The notes beneath the pieces were generated by a model, which saw only the letters and a program-made list of their open reading frames with translations, made no database searches and was not told where the DNA came from. A stretch of 64,000 bases of DNA from Methylobacter sp. Lineage in GTDB: Bacteria; Pseudomonadota; Gammaproteobacteria; Methylococcales; Methylomonadaceae. Below are positions 39,993 through 46,499 of the stretch, piece by piece; the first letter of the stretch is position 1, and every line of letters starts with the position of its first letter. The stretch covers positions 186,001-250,000 of the forward strand of contig JAUXTH010000189.1 of the NCBI GenBank assembly GCA_030679035.1, read 5' to 3'. A program made the translations under genes and the position numbers.

Positions 39993-41945
39993 TTATAGAA
40001 ACAATGCCGAACCCAAAGCCTTTAGCTCACTTAAGCCAGTAGGCTCTATTTGCCGATAAATTTGTGCTTGCGGCTGGTTAGGAAAAATGTCATGCGTACG
40101 TTCAAGTTGCAACGATTCACGTGCATTGATTGCCTGGCACAATGCACAATCGCTGACGGGTGTAATCTGATTGATAAACAACGCTTTTGCCGTCATGCCT
40201 AGTCGCTGCAATGCGCATATCATTTCACTGGTTTTTTCTATCGCCAAATGGGTCGGAATGGTGACCGCATACAATTCTGTTTGTTCGATATTTTGCAACA
40301 GAATGCGTAGATTCTTTAATTCGCGTGAGAGCTGTACCAAGCGTTCTGATAAATGTGGCAACCGCATGATCTGGCGGTATTTTAGCAACAACGAAAAGAA
40401 CTGTTTTAGCCAATCTCGAATCAATTCAGGCAATTCCAGTAAACGTAGTAAATGCCCGCTAGGCGCGGCATCTACTATTATCGTGTCATAACGGTCACTG
40501 TCGAGATGATTCATGATCGTGGTCAATGCCATAATTTCATCTAATCCGGGGGGGGCTAAATCGAGCAAATGTTCCATCACTTCACGATCAAAGGTAATAT
40601 CCAGACGCGGTAAAGCATCCTGCAAAAAACCTTCCAATTCTGCACGATAGTCGCGCCGAATTTTTTCGAAGTCAGCTTTTGCATTGATTTCCTGGGCATC
40701 GATTTTAACCAACCCTGTCCTGAGCGTAGTCGAAGGAAGCGTAGTCGAAGGGACTGAAGTAGGATGCCGTTGTACGTTTATTCCCAGACAATCGCTAAGC
40801 GAATGCGCGGGGTCTGTTGAGAATAATAGAATGCGCAATTGCGGATATTCGCTATGCAAGCGCAATGCTGTGGCACAGGCCAAGGTAGTCTTGCCCACAC
40901 CGCCTTTGCCTGCAAAAATCAATAGCCGTAATGTGCTGGCAGGTAGCTGAATGGGATTTTCTACATGCAAGGGCAATTTATAACTATAAGCAGTAGGCAT
41001 GACTTCGTTTTTTTCAAGTAAACGCACCTCTGACCACAGTGAGTAAAGTAGCTTGCCGCTAGGTTCTGCGGCAAGTAAAGGCAGCGTCCAAAACAGGTGT
41101 CCAGGTAAGCGTTTGAGGGCGTTCTTAAGCGCGAGCATTTGCCTGCTGCGTTCAGCTAAACAGGTCGGGCAATCGTTTTTAGGAAACAATCGATTGACCA
41201 CCAGATCGGACATAAACACCCGCTGTTTATTCAAGGCGTTGACGAGATCAATACTTTCCTCCACACTCATCGTCTCCGCCAGCATCACTAAAATAAAACA
41301 ACAACGCCCCGTGTCAGTCATCAGACTGTGCATGGCTTTTAGTGAATCATTCATGTCCAGTAGAAAATGATCCAAATGATCTAATCGATTATCGCCGCCA
41401 AAACGTTTTCGCATGTAGCGGTGTTTGGCGAGCAAGGTATCCAAAGCCGTCAACCACCGATGAATCAGATCAGGCATTTCCAAAAGCCGCAATGTATGCC
41501 CCGTAGGTGCGGTATCTATAATGATACGGTAGTAGATATCTTGTTGAATCCACTCAGCGATTTCAAGATAAGCCGCCAATTCATCCATACCCGGAAGCGC
41601 GGCATCCATTAAACCTTGAATGTCGTTTTTGTCGAGGAAAGTACCGCGATCAGCGATTTCTTTCAGGAGGGCATCGTGTCGCATTTTGAACTCATGCAAG
41701 GAAGCGGCGGCATTTAATTCGCGCACCTCCAAATTCTTGGGCAACACCAGATCGGAAAGAATATTTTTCAGGGAGTGCGCTGGATCGGTAGAAACCAGCA
41801 AGAAATGGTGGTGTGGTTGTTCTTGCGCCAACTTTAACGCAGTCGCACTTGCACAGGTACTTTTTCCTACACCGCCTTTACCTCCGAAGAAGACCAATTT
41901 CAGCAGTGACTCCTGTAAAAATTTGGGATAAATCGCAAGTTTCAT
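39993..41945 (-). CDS. Tandem ArsA/Get3-type ATPase (gvpW position)
   Basis: A 650-residue protein made of two ArsA/Get3 halves. Half 1 has P-loop GGKGGVGKST (21-30), DTAPTGHTLRLLE (near 144) and CPTC (259-262). Half 2 has P-loop AGKGGVGKTT (345-354), DAAPSGHLLRLLE (near 497) and CALC (600-603). In Get3 the CxxC pair binds the Zn2+ that joins the dimer and the protein carries tail-anchored membrane proteins. A role in chaperoning hydrophobic GvpA-type proteins is my inference. Residues 396-411 derive from an in-frame palindromic repeat. It overlaps gvpG by ATGA. Confidence 0.85.
   Translation of the reverse strand: MKLAIYPKFLQESLLKLVFFGGKGGVGKSTCASATALKLAQEQPHHHFLLVSTDPAHSLKNILSDLVLPKNLEVRELNAAASLHEFKMRHDALLKEIADRGTFLDKNDIQGLMDAALPGMDELAAYLEIAEWIQQDIYYRIIIDTAPTGHTLRLLEMPDLIHRWLTALDTLLAKHRYMRKRFGGDNRLDHLDHFLLDMNDSLKAMHSLMTDTGRCCFILVMLAETMSVEESIDLVNALNKQRVFMSDLVVNRLFPKNDCPTCLAERSRQMLALKNALKRLPGHLFWTLPLLAAEPSGKLLYSLWSEVRLLEKNEVMPTAYSYKLPLHVENPIQLPASTLRLLIFAGKGGVGKTTLACATALRLHSEYPQLRILLFSTDPAHSLSDCLGINVQRHPTSVPSTTLPSTTLRTGLVKIDAQEINAKADFEKIRRDYRAELEGFLQDALPRLDITFDREVMEHLLDLAPPGLDEIMALTTIMNHLDSDRYDTIIVDAAPSGHLLRLLELPELIRDWLKQFFSLLLKYRQIMRLPHLSERLVQLSRELKNLRILLQNIEQTELYAVTIPTHLAIEKTSEMICALQRLGMTAKALFINQITPVSDCALCQAINARESLQLERTHDIFPNQPQAQIYRQIEPTGLSELKALGSALFL
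40712..40753. repeat. In-frame palindromic repeat inside Get3-like ATPase gene
   Basis: The core cctgtcctgagcgtagtcga is followed by a second gtagtcgaaggga unit. Read on the minus strand it encodes SVPSTTLPSTTLRTG, a Ser/Thr-rich insertion between beta strands of the second ATPase half. Confidence 0.78.
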
Positions 41946-42229
41946 TTTGTCTCGTCCTCGTCATCCTCATCTGCTTCATCCTCAGCATCGCCTATCATGT
42001 TATCCTCTTCATCCAGCGCATCTAATCTATCGAGCAGCACGGCTTCCTGTTGTTCAAATTCTTCTTCGGTGATCTGGCCCGCTTCCAGTTGCATATAAAG
42101 CTCAGTCAAACTTTCACGAATACGATCCGCCTCGCCAGCCAATTCTTCTTCCGCCAGTTCGTGAATTTGTCGAAAAATCCACATGATGCCTTTAACAGGA
42201 GAAAACAGTATGTCATCGACCAGCAGCAT
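41942..42229 (-). CDS. gvpG: Gas vesicle protein GvpG
   Basis: A 95-residue GvpG: ILFSPVKGIMWIFRQIHELAEEEL at the N terminus (family signature), LYMQLEAGQITEEEFEQQE in the middle, and a very acidic Asp/Glu-rich tail. GvpG is a small accessory protein usually placed beside GvpF/L. It follows gvpF1 by 9 bases. Confidence 0.93.
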   Translation of the reverse strand: MLLVDDILFSPVKGIMWIFRQIHELAEEELAGEADRIRESLTELYMQLEAGQITEEEFEQQEAVLLDRLDALDEEDNMIGDAEDEADEDDEDETK

Positions 42230-42238
42230 GGTTTATCC

Positions 42239-43057
42239 TCAGTCAGGGTGAGCACTTTCGCTGGTCAACGCTTTCTTCTTCGCTGTAGGAGCATGTAAAT
42301 CCAGGGTAACGAAATTATGCGGCGCCCACGGACCGGTATAATCAAACAAATAAACGTTATCAAATAACTTTGAGGCTTGAAAAACGCCTTTAGCGAATTC
42401 ATCCAGCCGTTTTCTTTCTACCAAACACGCCAGATTCATCACATCTTTTTCTTTTTTAACAGGATTTTCAATAATGTCTTCGCAATAATCGAACAATACT
42501 TCTTTTACTTTTTCAGTAGATTCTTTTCTATCGGCGCTACGCAATGATTCATATAAATTACCCAATCGAATCTTCTCTTCGCGGCGATTGCCGTCTCTGG
42601 AATCTCTATTCCAGATTTCATCACGCGTTTCGCTCAAGACCGGATGCAAAGAAACAAAATATTCATAAATATTGGTGACATCCCAAGAAACGCGTAAGCC
42701 CATTTCCACTCGCCCATTTAGACGTTCAAAATGTTCTCTGATGGTTTTCTGGTTGGAGGCCAGCAAATTCTGTACTGCTTCGGCATTGCGGGCAATAACA
42801 CCGAAACGCATCGGCAATACGGTATTTTCTTCTGTCAGCGAGTGTAATACGGCTTGATGTGCAGTAATATTGCGTCTTTCCGGGCGTAAACGGGTGCTAA
42901 GCGTATCACTGACCACGGCTCTTAAGCCGTTTTTATCGATGGCATAAACAGAGGCAGATTCCAGTCCGCGTATTTTGTAGTTGGGCTTTGAGTCATCAGA
43001 CGCACAGAGAGCATAAAGCACCTTAGCACGATAACTTCTGGATTTATCGATGTTCAC
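42239..43057 (-). CDS. gvpF: Gas vesicle protein GvpF/GvpL family (gvpF1 position)
   Basis: A 272-residue GvpF/L with the full signature set: LYALCASDD near the N terminus, VLPMRFGVIA near residue 82, and FDYTGPWAPHNFV near the end. It carries a charged helical insert (about residues 145-185). Its ATG overlaps the stop of the 65-residue gene upstream (ATGA). It is likely part of the nucleation complex with GvpG and the minor GvpA-like proteins. Confidence 0.9.
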   Translation of the reverse strand: MNIDKSRSYRAKVLYALCASDDSKPNYKIRGLESASVYAIDKNGLRAVVSDTLSTRLRPERRNITAHQAVLHSLTEENTVLPMRFGVIARNAEAVQNLLASNQKTIREHFERLNGRVEMGLRVSWDVTNIYEYFVSLHPVLSETRDEIWNRDSRDGNRREEKIRLGNLYESLRSADRKESTEKVKEVLFDYCEDIIENPVKKEKDVMNLACLVERKRLDEFAKGVFQASKLFDNVYLFDYTGPWAPHNFVTLDLHAPTAKKKALTSESAHPD

Positions 43058-43251
43058 AATGCACTCCTTAGTAAAATGCGTTTGCCTCTAGTGTGCCGCA
43101 TCTGCATGCGGTTTAATCGCTGATATTCTTCTGAATAAATACGTCCGAAATCGGTAAGAATTTGTGACTTCCCCGTCATGTTGACGCAAGCGCGAAAACT
43201 CTTCGCCATACGCGGGGTACGGATATGAGCGAGGGTGCGAATTTTGTTCAT
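43054..43251 (-). CDS. 65-residue basic protein of the gas vesicle operon
   Basis: A small, strongly basic protein starting MNKIRTLAHIRTPRMAKSF and ending HTRGKRILLRSAL. GAGG lies 9 bases before the ATG at 43251, and the stop overlaps the gvpF1 start by ATGA, so it is very probably translated. I do not recognise a family and recall no counterpart in the Serratia gene order. Basic charge and operon position are the only clues. Confidence 0.6.
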   Translation of the reverse strand: MNKIRTLAHIRTPRMAKSFRACVNMTGKSQILTDFGRIYSEEYQRLNRMQMRHTRGKRILLRSAL

Positions 43252-43261
43252 GATGACTACC

Positions 43262-43570
43262 TCAATATTTAATTCGCAGACCAGAAGACTTTTTCTTCTC
43301 AGTTGGCTTTGATATACCGTCAACCGTCACACAGGCAGCGGCTGCACCTGCAAGCAACATTTCCTTTTCTTTATCAATATCGGCAATACGACTATCGATG
43401 CCGGCTATACGCGATGAAGCAGCCTCACGTTCGCGTGTTCGCCGCCAACGCTCCAATTCCAGTGCACCGACCTGGAAATAGTCTCGGTATATTTGGTGGT
43501 CACCACTACCCCGTCCGGAATGAGTTTTTATATCTGATATTGTCCTAGGAGGACGCGTACTGATTGCCAT
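43262..43570 (-). CDS. Gas vesicle cluster protein (gvpV position)
   Basis: A 102-residue protein starting MAISTRPPRTISDIKTHSGR; the RT-SDIKT-SGR motif and the following coiled coil (ALELERWRRTREREAA, then RIADIDKEKEMLL) match small proteins that I recall from other gas vesicle clusters at this place (gvpV). The ATG at 43570 is used because it lies 2 bases beyond the gvpN stop; the frame open upstream overlaps gvpN. Function unknown. Confidence 0.68.
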   Translation of the reverse strand: MAISTRPPRTISDIKTHSGRGSGDHQIYRDYFQVGALELERWRRTREREAASSRIAGIDSRIADIDKEKEMLLAGAAAACVTVDGISKPTEKKKSSGLRIKY

Positions 43571-43572
43571 GA

Positions 43573-44562
43573 CTACTCCACCACTTTCATTTTTTGTGTG
43601 GATGCTTTGACAGCTTCTGAACCCACTGGCGGACAAATTTTGCGAATAACATCATCGACCATTTCATGAAAGATCGAGTGTCCGGCACGCTGTATTTTAG
43701 CCGTTTCCATGCTCAAAACATCGTAGCAAATAGAATGGAATAACTTGTCGCCATAACGCGGCTTCATTCCTTGCAAGGACAAGATGCTGGCAATGGCAAT
43801 TCCCGCGCGTAACCCGTGTTTGGTTTCGTGTTCATTGCCACGCAACTCCCTGACTATATCAACGATATATGCCGACTCTTTTAATTCCAAGTCAGAACGT
43901 GCATGTAATATCTGTAATTCAGTATCCCGATCTGCAAGACCGATATTGATGGTAATCATACGGTCCATCAGGGCATCTTGGGTCTTGTGCGTACCCGCGT
44001 ATTCTTCTGGATTGGAGGTAAAAATAGCGCGAAAGCTTGAGTGTACGTCCATAAAACCCTCTCCAGCGCCACGTAAACCGGGCAAGTTCAAAATGCCTTC
44101 GGACAACACCGATAACAGCACGTTATTGGTTTCTGCCTTCGAACGATTGAACTCATCATAAATCAGCATATCGCCATTGCGACACGCGGTCGTCAAACGG
44201 TTATCCACCCACATGCGGTTCATCTGTTCTTCAGTTTTAAGTACCGAATGAATGTAGTTATCGACTAAACTGCTTTTGCGATAGCCAATGTCTTTTCCTG
44301 TTAAATCGGAACTTACGAATTCTTCGTTACCTTGCAACAAGGTGACGGGGCGACCCCATTGTGTAGCAAGATGAAATGCTAAAGTTGTTTTTCCTGTTCC
44401 CGATGGACCAGCAAAATGTACGGGATAGCCTGCGTGTAAATAAACCAACGCGCGATCTATAATATCTTTTACATAAGAAGTCAGTACAAAATGATCACTC
44501 GCCTCTGGAACGACAAGGTCATCTTCCACGGTATAATGTGAAACGGTATTTTGCTTAATCAT
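43573..44562 (-). CDS. gvpN: Gas vesicle protein GvpN (MoxR-type AAA+ ATPase)
   Basis: A 329-residue AAA+ ATPase. Walker A GPSGTGKTT lies near residues 51-59, MLIYDEFNRSK near 135 is the Walker B region, and ILNLPGLRGAGEGFMDVH is part of the MoxR-like core. The ATG at 44562 has AGGAG 8 bases upstream; the upstream frame is not needed. GvpN acts with GvpC in vesicle enlargement in halophiles and cyanobacteria. Confidence 0.93.
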   Translation of the reverse strand: MIKQNTVSHYTVEDDLVVPEASDHFVLTSYVKDIIDRALVYLHAGYPVHFAGPSGTGKTTLAFHLATQWGRPVTLLQGNEEFVSSDLTGKDIGYRKSSLVDNYIHSVLKTEEQMNRMWVDNRLTTACRNGDMLIYDEFNRSKAETNNVLLSVLSEGILNLPGLRGAGEGFMDVHSSFRAIFTSNPEEYAGTHKTQDALMDRMITINIGLADRDTELQILHARSDLELKESAYIVDIVRELRGNEHETKHGLRAGIAIASILSLQGMKPRYGDKLFHSICYDVLSMETAKIQRAGHSIFHEMVDDVIRKICPPVGSEAVKASTQKMKVVE

Positions 44563-44701
44563 AAAAATACTCCTGTGCCAAACGGTATATGTTTCCCACA
44601 CTGGTGGGGCTGAAGCTCTGGATAAAAATCATCAGAGTTGTCTTAGAGAAGATGTTCTTACAGCTGTGGGGCTCTGACTGACAAAATAAAAACACCACAA
44701 C

Positions 44702-44736
44702 TAGACCTTTAGTGCCTGATCAGCGCTAAAGGTCTA
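44702..44736 (-). terminator. Hairpin between gvpC and gvpN
   Basis: Perfect 11-bp arms tagacctttag and ctaaaggtcta with a 13-base loop, followed on the minus strand after 9 bases by TTTTTATTTT. It could partly terminate transcripts after gvpA-gvpC, leaving less gvpN and downstream message. Confidence 0.6.
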
Positions 44737-44850
44737 TGAAAAAGTCATTAGTTCAGTGTGAAACTGCATTCCCAATAACCTTGTTTCTTTCTACGTAGGC
44801 AGGCTGTTCATCTGCACACATGCTCTTTATGAGCTACAGCGGCAAGATCC

Positions 44851-45103
44851 CTATTTGCCTTTCTTCGCGCCAAAAAACTCACTAGGTTTTCTTTTAGGTT
44901 TTTTGATTTCATCGGCTTCTGTACGCTCGGAAGCCGCTTCTATCGGCTCGAAGAGCTCTGTATGTCGTGATGACGGCGCAGCTGTTTGCTCAACTTCTGG
45001 TAGCACAGGTTGTGCACTTCCATGTGCTTCATGTTGGCTTAGCGAACCTTCAACACTTCCAGCCGGAGTCTCATTAAGATGAATGGCTATGCTGGGAATG
45101 GTG
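44851..45103 (-). other. C-terminal reading frame of gvpC beyond a poly-A slip site
   Basis: Directly after the A10 run in gvpC, the frame offset by one base is open for 84 codons to TAG at 44851-44853. It reads NTIPSIAIHLNETPAGSVEG, continues acidic and Pro-rich (PEVEQTAAPSSRHTELFEP) and ends KKPKRKPSEFFGAKKGK. It has no start codon of its own with a ribosome site. A -1 ribosomal slip or an eleventh A joins it to gvpC, giving about 243 residues. Confidence 0.65.
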
Positions 45104-45581
45104 TTTTTTTTTTAGACGTGGCTGTGCCGAAAAATACGGCGTGAGCACCTGCTCTGTCTTGCGCAACATCTTTGATAAAAGCAGCAACATTGTTAGTCAT
45201 ATCGGCAATGAAAACCGCTCTTTCTTTGGCACTGCGTTCAGCCATACTTTTGCGATTAGCCTTAAAGCTGCCTAATAAATCCAGCGTCTTCTTTGACATA
45301 TCGGTCAAGAAAGCAGCACGGTCTTCGCGGCCCTGCCGTCCCATCACTTGATGCGTATGCCGAAATTCATTCAGTAAGCGATTAACATCATTGGTATTAT
45401 CGGTGACAAATGCCGCCCGCACGTGTGCATCTCGCACGCCATTCCTTGCGCGGGTAGCAGCAAAGTCAGCAATTTGCGCGCTTACACTGAAAACTCGTGC
45501 ATTTTGTTGTGCTAAACGGGATTCACGACTACCGTCAATGTTTCTACGTAACTGCGCCATATCATCTGTTAAGCGTCCCAT
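45087..45581 (-). CDS. gvpC: Gas vesicle outer-scaffold protein GvpC (ends early at A10 run)
   Basis: A 164-residue protein with about 33-residue repeats: AAFVTDNTNDVNRLLNEF (57-), AAFLTDMSKKTLDLLGSF (89-) and AVFIADMTNNVAAFIKDV (122-), with a weaker one before. GvpC wraps the GvpA shell and strengthens it. The frame stops eight codons past a run of ten A bases (45104-45113), while an 84-codon tail continues in the -1 frame (44851-45103). Sequencing error, phase variation or programmed slippage could explain this. It lies second after gvpA. Confidence 0.85.
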   Translation of the reverse strand: MGRLTDDMAQLRRNIDGSRESRLAQQNARVFSVSAQIADFAATRARNGVRDAHVRAAFVTDNTNDVNRLLNEFRHTHQVMGRQGREDRAAFLTDMSKKTLDLLGSFKANRKSMAERSAKERAVFIADMTNNVAAFIKDVAQDRAGAHAVFFGTATSKKKTPFPA

Positions 45582-45610
45582 AGGTATTCTCCTTAGGTTA
45601 TCACTTTAGC

Positions 45611-45635
45611 AAAACCCCAAGCAGTAACCTTGAGG
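45611..45635 (-). terminator. Hairpin plus T4 after gvpA (attenuator)
   Basis: On the minus strand CCTCAAG and CTTGGGG pair (one G-U) around a 7-base loop and are followed by TTTT. A second stem (45652-45673, agccgctga/tcaacggct) precedes it. Together they could limit read-through so that gvpA message exceeds the rest, as gas vesicle stoichiometry requires. Confidence 0.5.
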
Positions 45636-45696
45636 TGGTGGAAAGCGCCCAAGCCGCTGAATACTCAACGGCTGGTCACTCTTACTCTTTGGTTAA

Positions 45697-45915
45697 TTAA
45701 GCTGGAGTAGCTGCACTGGCGGTAAGACCAATGGCTTCTGCGTATTTCAAATAGGTTTCAACAGAAGCAATAACAACGCGTGCTTCTATAGACAACAATT
45801 CGATACCGACCAATGAAACCTTGACCCAAGCATCAATAACAATGCCTTTGTCCAGAATACGGTCTACTACTTCAGCTAAGCTAGAAGAGTCAGTTGATTT
45901 TTGAACTTTAGCCAT
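45697..45915 (-). CDS. gvpA: Major gas vesicle structural protein GvpA
   Basis: A 72-residue GvpA with the highly conserved core: [40 protein letters not shown] and [14 protein letters not shown]. It forms the ribs of the gas vesicle wall. AGGAGA lies 9 bases before the ATG. It is the first gene of the operon, about 70 bases downstream of a sigma-54-type promoter, and is followed by attenuator-like hairpins. Confidence 0.97.
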   Translation of the reverse strand: MAKVQKSTDSSSLAEVVDRILDKGIVIDAWVKVSLVGIELLSIEARVVIASVETYLKYAEAIGLTASAATPA

Positions 45916-45997
45916 GACGGCGTCTCCTAAAAAGTGTTAATAAATTACAGATGTAATTGGATTTTATGTGCAACGATATGCTGCACAGTAAGAACAA

Positions 45998-46013
45998 AGC
46001 AATTGATGCGCCA
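45998..46013 (-). promoter_or_regulatory. Sigma-54 (-24/-12) promoter of gvpA
   Basis: On the minus strand the sequence TGGCGCATCAATTGCT matches the sigma-54 consensus TGGCACG-N4-TTGC[AT] with the exact GG-N10-GC spacing and two mismatches. The predicted start is near 45987, giving a leader of about 72 bases before gvpA. The cluster encodes an NtrC-type activator, which such promoters need. Confidence 0.7.
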
Positions 46014-46083
46014 AATTTTAGGCGTTAGAGTGTTTTTGGACATAAGTAATTTGTTTTTCGCATGGTGTTTTTTGAGTGCTTTG

Positions 46084-46105
46084 AATAATAAAGATATTTA
46101 TTATT
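46084..46105. promoter_or_regulatory. Perfect palindrome upstream of the gvpA promoter (possible enhancer site)
   Basis: Arms aataataaa and tttattatt flank gata. It lies about 97-118 bases upstream of the predicted gvpA start, the usual distance for NtrC-type activator sites. AT-rich palindromes also arise by chance, so this is tentative. The rest of the 45916-46351 gap shows no gene. Confidence 0.4.
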
Positions 46106-46351
46106 TTTGATCAGTGTAGGGCGGTATTGAATAAAGCTTTTTACAGTGAAAAATTAGGAGTTTGTTGCTAACAATGGATCGAATTACTATACGACTATGG
46201 TGTCAGTTACCTAGTTAGGTAAGGCGTTTCCTGGTTTGCTGACCATTACACGCTCTTTTACGCATCTCGGGCTAGGATTTCCAGAGCTTGGCTCGTATGT
46301 CATCCAGGAGCACTAAGCAGCAGTGCCCGTAATTGGTTAATAGGGATAAAC

Positions 46352-46484
46352 TATGAAGTGGTGGCCGCCGAGGAGGCAAGAAAAATACAACAGCGTGATT
46401 GTCTTTAATGAGCAAAATAAAGCCACCGATGTGGTGGATGATGTTTATGCAGAGTATCGGGTTCCCGATGATTTGATTTGGTAG
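46352..46484 (+). pseudogene. Decayed copy of the DUF2058 gene 3' end
   Basis: This stretch matches the last 147 bases of the DUF2058 gene (29975-30121): tatgaagtggtg, gaggcaagaaaaatac, tttaatgagcaaaataa and the terminal gatgatttgatttggtag are shared. A 14-base deletion shifts the frame, and scattered substitutions are present. There is no start. It lies at the far end of the gas vesicle cluster and in the same orientation as the intact gene. Confidence 0.85.
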
Positions 46485-46499
46485 AAACCAGCGGGGGCT

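Noticed and set aside
44855-45082. Plus-strand open frame of 75 codons opposite the gvpC tail
   Set aside because: It is the antisense of the -1 frame continuation of gvpC, which has better protein-like composition and the right context.
45968-45990. Alternative sigma-54-like site (ctgtgcagcatatcgttgca on the minus strand)
   Set aside because: The GG at the -24 position is missing at the correct spacing; the site at 45998-46013 fits much better.
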